Of a stretch of DNA of 64,000 nt, positions 61,690-64,000 are shown piece by piece. The notes under the pieces were generated by a model. The model was not told the origin of the DNA and did not search any database. It was given only the letters and a program-made list of their open reading frames with translations. The stretch comes from JAPPHA01 sp965242975 (lineage in GTDB: Bacteria; Pseudomonadota; Alphaproteobacteria; Rhodobacterales; Rhodobacteraceae), in the NCBI GenBank assembly GCA_965242975.1, contig CBDETS010000007.1:2418001-2482000 (forward strand), read 5' to 3'. Position 1 is the first letter of the stretch. Each line of letters opens with the position of its first letter. The position numbers were made by a program, and so were the translations under genes.

Positions 61690-63145
61690 GCGGCGCCTCC
61701 ACGATGGGCCAGAGCTTGCGTGTCAGGTTCTTGTAGCCGTTAGATTTCGGATCATTCGGGTAAAGCCCATCGACCGCGGCGTAGAGTATTTCGGACGCAA
61801 TCCCGGAGAACGCGTCGTGGAAGTGGTTCGTGGACTTCACGACCAGCAGCGACTTCCGTGTCGGATCGATTCCGAGGCACGTGAATGCGTCGGGACTGAA
61901 AACCTGGCTGCGAACGGTATTCAGGATGACATCGATTCCATGAACATCGATCCACACGCTGTCCCCCAGAGGAACGATGCTGTCGCCGAACGACTGTACC
62001 GCATCGCGAACGGTTCTCCGTACCCCGACCTCCACATCGAGCGGTGCCCCGCCGTTCGCCGAAATCTTGCCCCCGAATCGAAGCGTCAGTCGCGCTCCTT
62101 CCCCGGCCGAAAAGCACGTACGTACGGCCACAGGGTCCCAGATGGTTGCGAGCGCCGCATTCGAAACACGCCGTTCAAGCATTTTGGAAAGAATGATGGT
62201 GCTGTCACCTGGCACTCCGCCTCCCGGATTGTCCCAAACATCCGCAATCACGACCGTCCCGGCCGGCACGGCGGTCGCCAAATTCAACGCGCAGTCGGGC
62301 GACAGGAATTCCGGGCGCGTTTTCCCGCGGAACGAAAAAAGCTCCTTGCCGAGCTCTTCGGCAACGGCGTCCCCAAGGGCCTTGTCGGCATTGGTGGTCA
62401 CGAGGACCTTTGCGCCCAGGTCGGGTACGTCGCCTGCCATGAAGCCGTGAATCGCTGACACCGACAGGACCTCGCCGTTCTGTTCAAGGTGTTTCATTTT
62501 ATCCACGAATCCGCGCATCGGTTCCCGGCTGGTCGGTAGTATCTCGATCATCCGGCAATCGAACACCGACATTTCCGGAGCAATTTGACCGGTAGACTTC
62601 TTGTGCACAAGGTCGACCAGGTGCTCGGCAGTTTCGACAAAGTCGGTATGCGGGAATTCCTTGAAAGCCGCGATGAGATCGGCGTGACGAATGCGCCTCT
62701 CGGAAAGGTGACTGTGGGGGTCGAATGTGACTCCGATCGTGGCGTCCGGGCCGATTTCGCCTCGAACCCGTTCCAGGAGATCACCCTCGCAGTCCAGGCA
62801 ATCCCGAGCGACCATGGCACCATGCAGACCCAGGAGGACGATGTCGACCGGGGCGGAACGTTTCAGTTCCCCTAGCAACTGATCGCGAAGGAATTCCCAA
62901 GCCTTCTGGTTGACGGTCCCGCCCGGTTCGGCCCAGGTGGCCGTCCCCTCGATGAGGTGCCAGCCGAGACTCTTGGCCCGACGTCGTGCCACCGGAAAGA
63001 TCGCACTGCACAACGTCGGCGTTTTCGGATGCTCGCCGGCAGGTGCGTAGAAACCGTCCTTGAAATCGTTCAGGTCCGTTCGGAGCGGAGAGAACGTATT
63101 CGTTTCTGTGGCCAACGACGCCAGGAAGACCCGCTTCTCCGCCAT
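61682..63145 (-). CDS. M81-family metallopeptidase (MlrC-like)
   Basis: 487 residues, ATG 63145 overlapping the ABC ATPase stop (TGATG). MlrC pattern: FLASLATETNTFSPLRTDL, the zinc region VTFDPHSHLS, HTDFVETAEHLVDLV, and the C-terminal domain VVIADVWDNPGGGVPGDS. MlrC finishes degradation of cyclic peptides such as microcystin; homologues occur in many peptide/amino acid catabolic operons. Specificity unknown. Confidence 0.9.
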   Translation of the reverse strand: MAEKRVFLASLATETNTFSPLRTDLNDFKDGFYAPAGEHPKTPTLCSAIFPVARRRAKSLGWHLIEGTATWAEPGGTVNQKAWEFLRDQLLGELKRSAPVDIVLLGLHGAMVARDCLDCEGDLLERVRGEIGPDATIGVTFDPHSHLSERRIRHADLIAAFKEFPHTDFVETAEHLVDLVHKKSTGQIAPEMSVFDCRMIEILPTSREPMRGFVDKMKHLEQNGEVLSVSAIHGFMAGDVPDLGAKVLVTTNADKALGDAVAEELGKELFSFRGKTRPEFLSPDCALNLATAVPAGTVVIADVWDNPGGGVPGDSTIILSKMLERRVSNAALATIWDPVAVRTCFSAGEGARLTLRFGGKISANGGAPLDVEVGVRRTVRDAVQSFGDSIVPLGDSVWIDVHGIDVILNTVRSQVFSPDAFTCLGIDPTRKSLLVVKSTNHFHDAFSGIASEILYAAVDGLYPNDPKSNGYKNLTRKLWPIVEAPHD

Positions 63146-63951
63146 CACGCCACCTGTGCCGGGATTCGCGGAGTCGAGGAGAGGAGGCGCATGGTGTAAT
63201 CATGCTGCGGTGCATCGAAAATCCGGGTTTTCGGTCCGATCTCGACAATCCGACCGTCGAGCATGACCGCGACCCGGTCGCAGATATGGCGAACGACCCC
63301 CAGGTCGTGGCTGATGAACAGCATCGAAACCCCACTGTCCTGCTGCAGCTTTTTCAAGAGGTTGAGAACCTGCGCCTGAATGGAAACATCAAGTGCCGAG
63401 ACGGCTTCATCGGCAATGACCAGCTTCGGCTTGAGCATCATGGCGCGCGCAATTCCGATCCGTTGGCGCTGCCCACCTGAGAACTCATGCGGATATCGCT
63501 GCATGACTCCCGCGTCCATCCCGACACTTTCGAGGGTTTCGGCTATGAGCAGCCGCGCCTCGGAACGGTTTCTTGCGAGCCCATGAATGAAGAGTGGCTC
63601 CGCGAGGGTTCGTTCGATCTTCAGACGCGGATTAAGCGATGCGAACGGGTCCTGAAAGATCATCTGGATGTCGCGCCTGAGGGGGCGGAACTCGGACCTG
63701 GACATCCTTGTGATGTCGCAACCCTCGAACAGTGCCTGCCCGCCTGTTGCAACCTCCAGATGCGTCAGGGTTCGTCCAACCGTGGATTTACCGCAGCCAC
63801 TTTCACCGACCAGACCCAGCACCTCTCCCGCGTAAATGTCAAAGCTGACGTCGTCTACGGCCTTCAGTATCGAGCCGGGCCGAAAAAGTCCGCGCCTGCC
63901 CACCGTGAAATACGTCCTCAACCCTTTGAGCCTGAGCAACGGTTTCGTCAT
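63145..63951 (-). CDS. Oligopeptide ABC transporter ATPase (OppF-like)
   Basis: 268 residues from ATG 63951, with GGGAG 8 bases upstream. Walker A GESGCGKSTVG, signature FSGGQRQRIGIARAM, Walker B LVIADEAVSALDVS (Ala replaces the usual Pro) and the oligopeptide C-terminal block PQHDYTMRLLSSTPRI. Part of a peptide importer whose other genes lie beyond the window. Confidence 0.93.
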   Translation of the reverse strand: MTKPLLRLKGLRTYFTVGRRGLFRPGSILKAVDDVSFDIYAGEVLGLVGESGCGKSTVGRTLTHLEVATGGQALFEGCDITRMSRSEFRPLRRDIQMIFQDPFASLNPRLKIERTLAEPLFIHGLARNRSEARLLIAETLESVGMDAGVMQRYPHEFSGGQRQRIGIARAMMLKPKLVIADEAVSALDVSIQAQVLNLLKKLQQDSGVSMLFISHDLGVVRHICDRVAVMLDGRIVEIGPKTRIFDAPQHDYTMRLLSSTPRIPAQVA

Positions 63952-64000
63952 CGTGCTGCTCCCTGCGGGAAATGACACCTGAAGCTGTGCCTGTTCCCAC
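63948..64000 (-). CDS. Oligopeptide ABC transporter ATPase (OppD-like), 3' end only
   Basis: The 3' end of the preceding gene: GNRHSFRCHFPQGAAR with a stop that overlaps the OppF start as ATGA. The CHFP ending is typical of OppD proteins. The rest lies outside the window. Confidence 0.6.
   Translation of the reverse strand, partial: GNRHSFRCHFPQGAAR

Noticed and set aside
1..64000. tRNA or rRNA genes
   Set aside because: I looked for T-loop type GGTTCGANTCC stretches and rRNA-like sequence and found none that could fold into a gene; a covariance-model scan would be decisive.

Overview
The window looks like the chromosome of a GC-rich Gram-negative bacterium, most likely an alphaproteobacterium. 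It has the outer-membrane lipid genes mlaA and mlaC, a class A penicillin-binding protein, TRAP and Liv/Opp transporters, and the neighbour order coaBC-dut-moeB, which is familiar from alphaproteobacteria. This placement is inference; there is no rRNA, and I recognised no tRNA. The left two thirds is a mosaic of catabolic operons, toxin-antitoxin genes, broken genes and IS/recombinase fragments. The right third, from about 43.1 kb, is mostly housekeeping.

Region 1 (0-3.8 kb) is scrap and small accessory genes: an Xre/MbcA-type antitoxin with a RES toxin, a tail-anchored orphan, a truncated tyrosine recombinase, an IS66-family end, and directly against that end a single type I-E-like CRISPR repeat. 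Region 2 (3.9-17.6 kb) is one divergently organised catabolic locus. Leftward it carries a cyclic amidase, an N-carbamoyl amidohydrolase, a UbiD decarboxylase, its UbiX cofactor enzyme and a double LysR regulator. Rightward it carries a Liv-type transporter, a 2-oxoglutarate/Fe(II) oxygenase and a TIM-barrel enzyme. Together they read as uptake and breakdown of a carboxylated or methylated N-heterocycle such as a pyrimidine or hydantoin; the substrate is not proven.

Region 3 (17.8-19.4 kb) holds debris: a STAND/NACHT NTPase fragment, a MazEF-like pair with a truncated toxin, and a second recombinase remnant. Region 4 (19.4-34.4 kb) holds a polar amino acid ABC transporter, two FAD enzymes, hydantoinase/oxoprolinase HyuA and HyuB, and an opposing operon with a creatinase-like M24 protein, both subunits of an N,N-dimethylformamidase-like enzyme, a GlxA-type AraC regulator and a small ABM-like protein. 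This suggests degradation of N-methylated amides or creatinine/hydantoin-like compounds. Region 5 (34.8-42.9 kb) has a decayed aminotransferase, a DctPQM TRAP transporter, a DinB protein, a 2-hydroxyacid dehydrogenase, and a DUF6431-like gene cut by a second IS66 copy. The two IS66 fragments are inverted and bracket about 38 kb.

Region 6 (43.1-61 kb) is core-like: PBP1A, MlaC/MlaA, RidA, GDPD, pterin dehydratase, MscS, peroxiredoxin, ferredoxin reductase, RsmD, a glycoside hydrolase family 2 enzyme, GshB, cobalamin genes, CoaBC, Dut, MoeB and a MOSC protein. Region 7 (60.6-64 kb) is a leftward operon of an Opp-type peptide transporter, an M81/MlrC peptidase and a D-threonine aldolase-like PLP enzyme that continues past the window edge.
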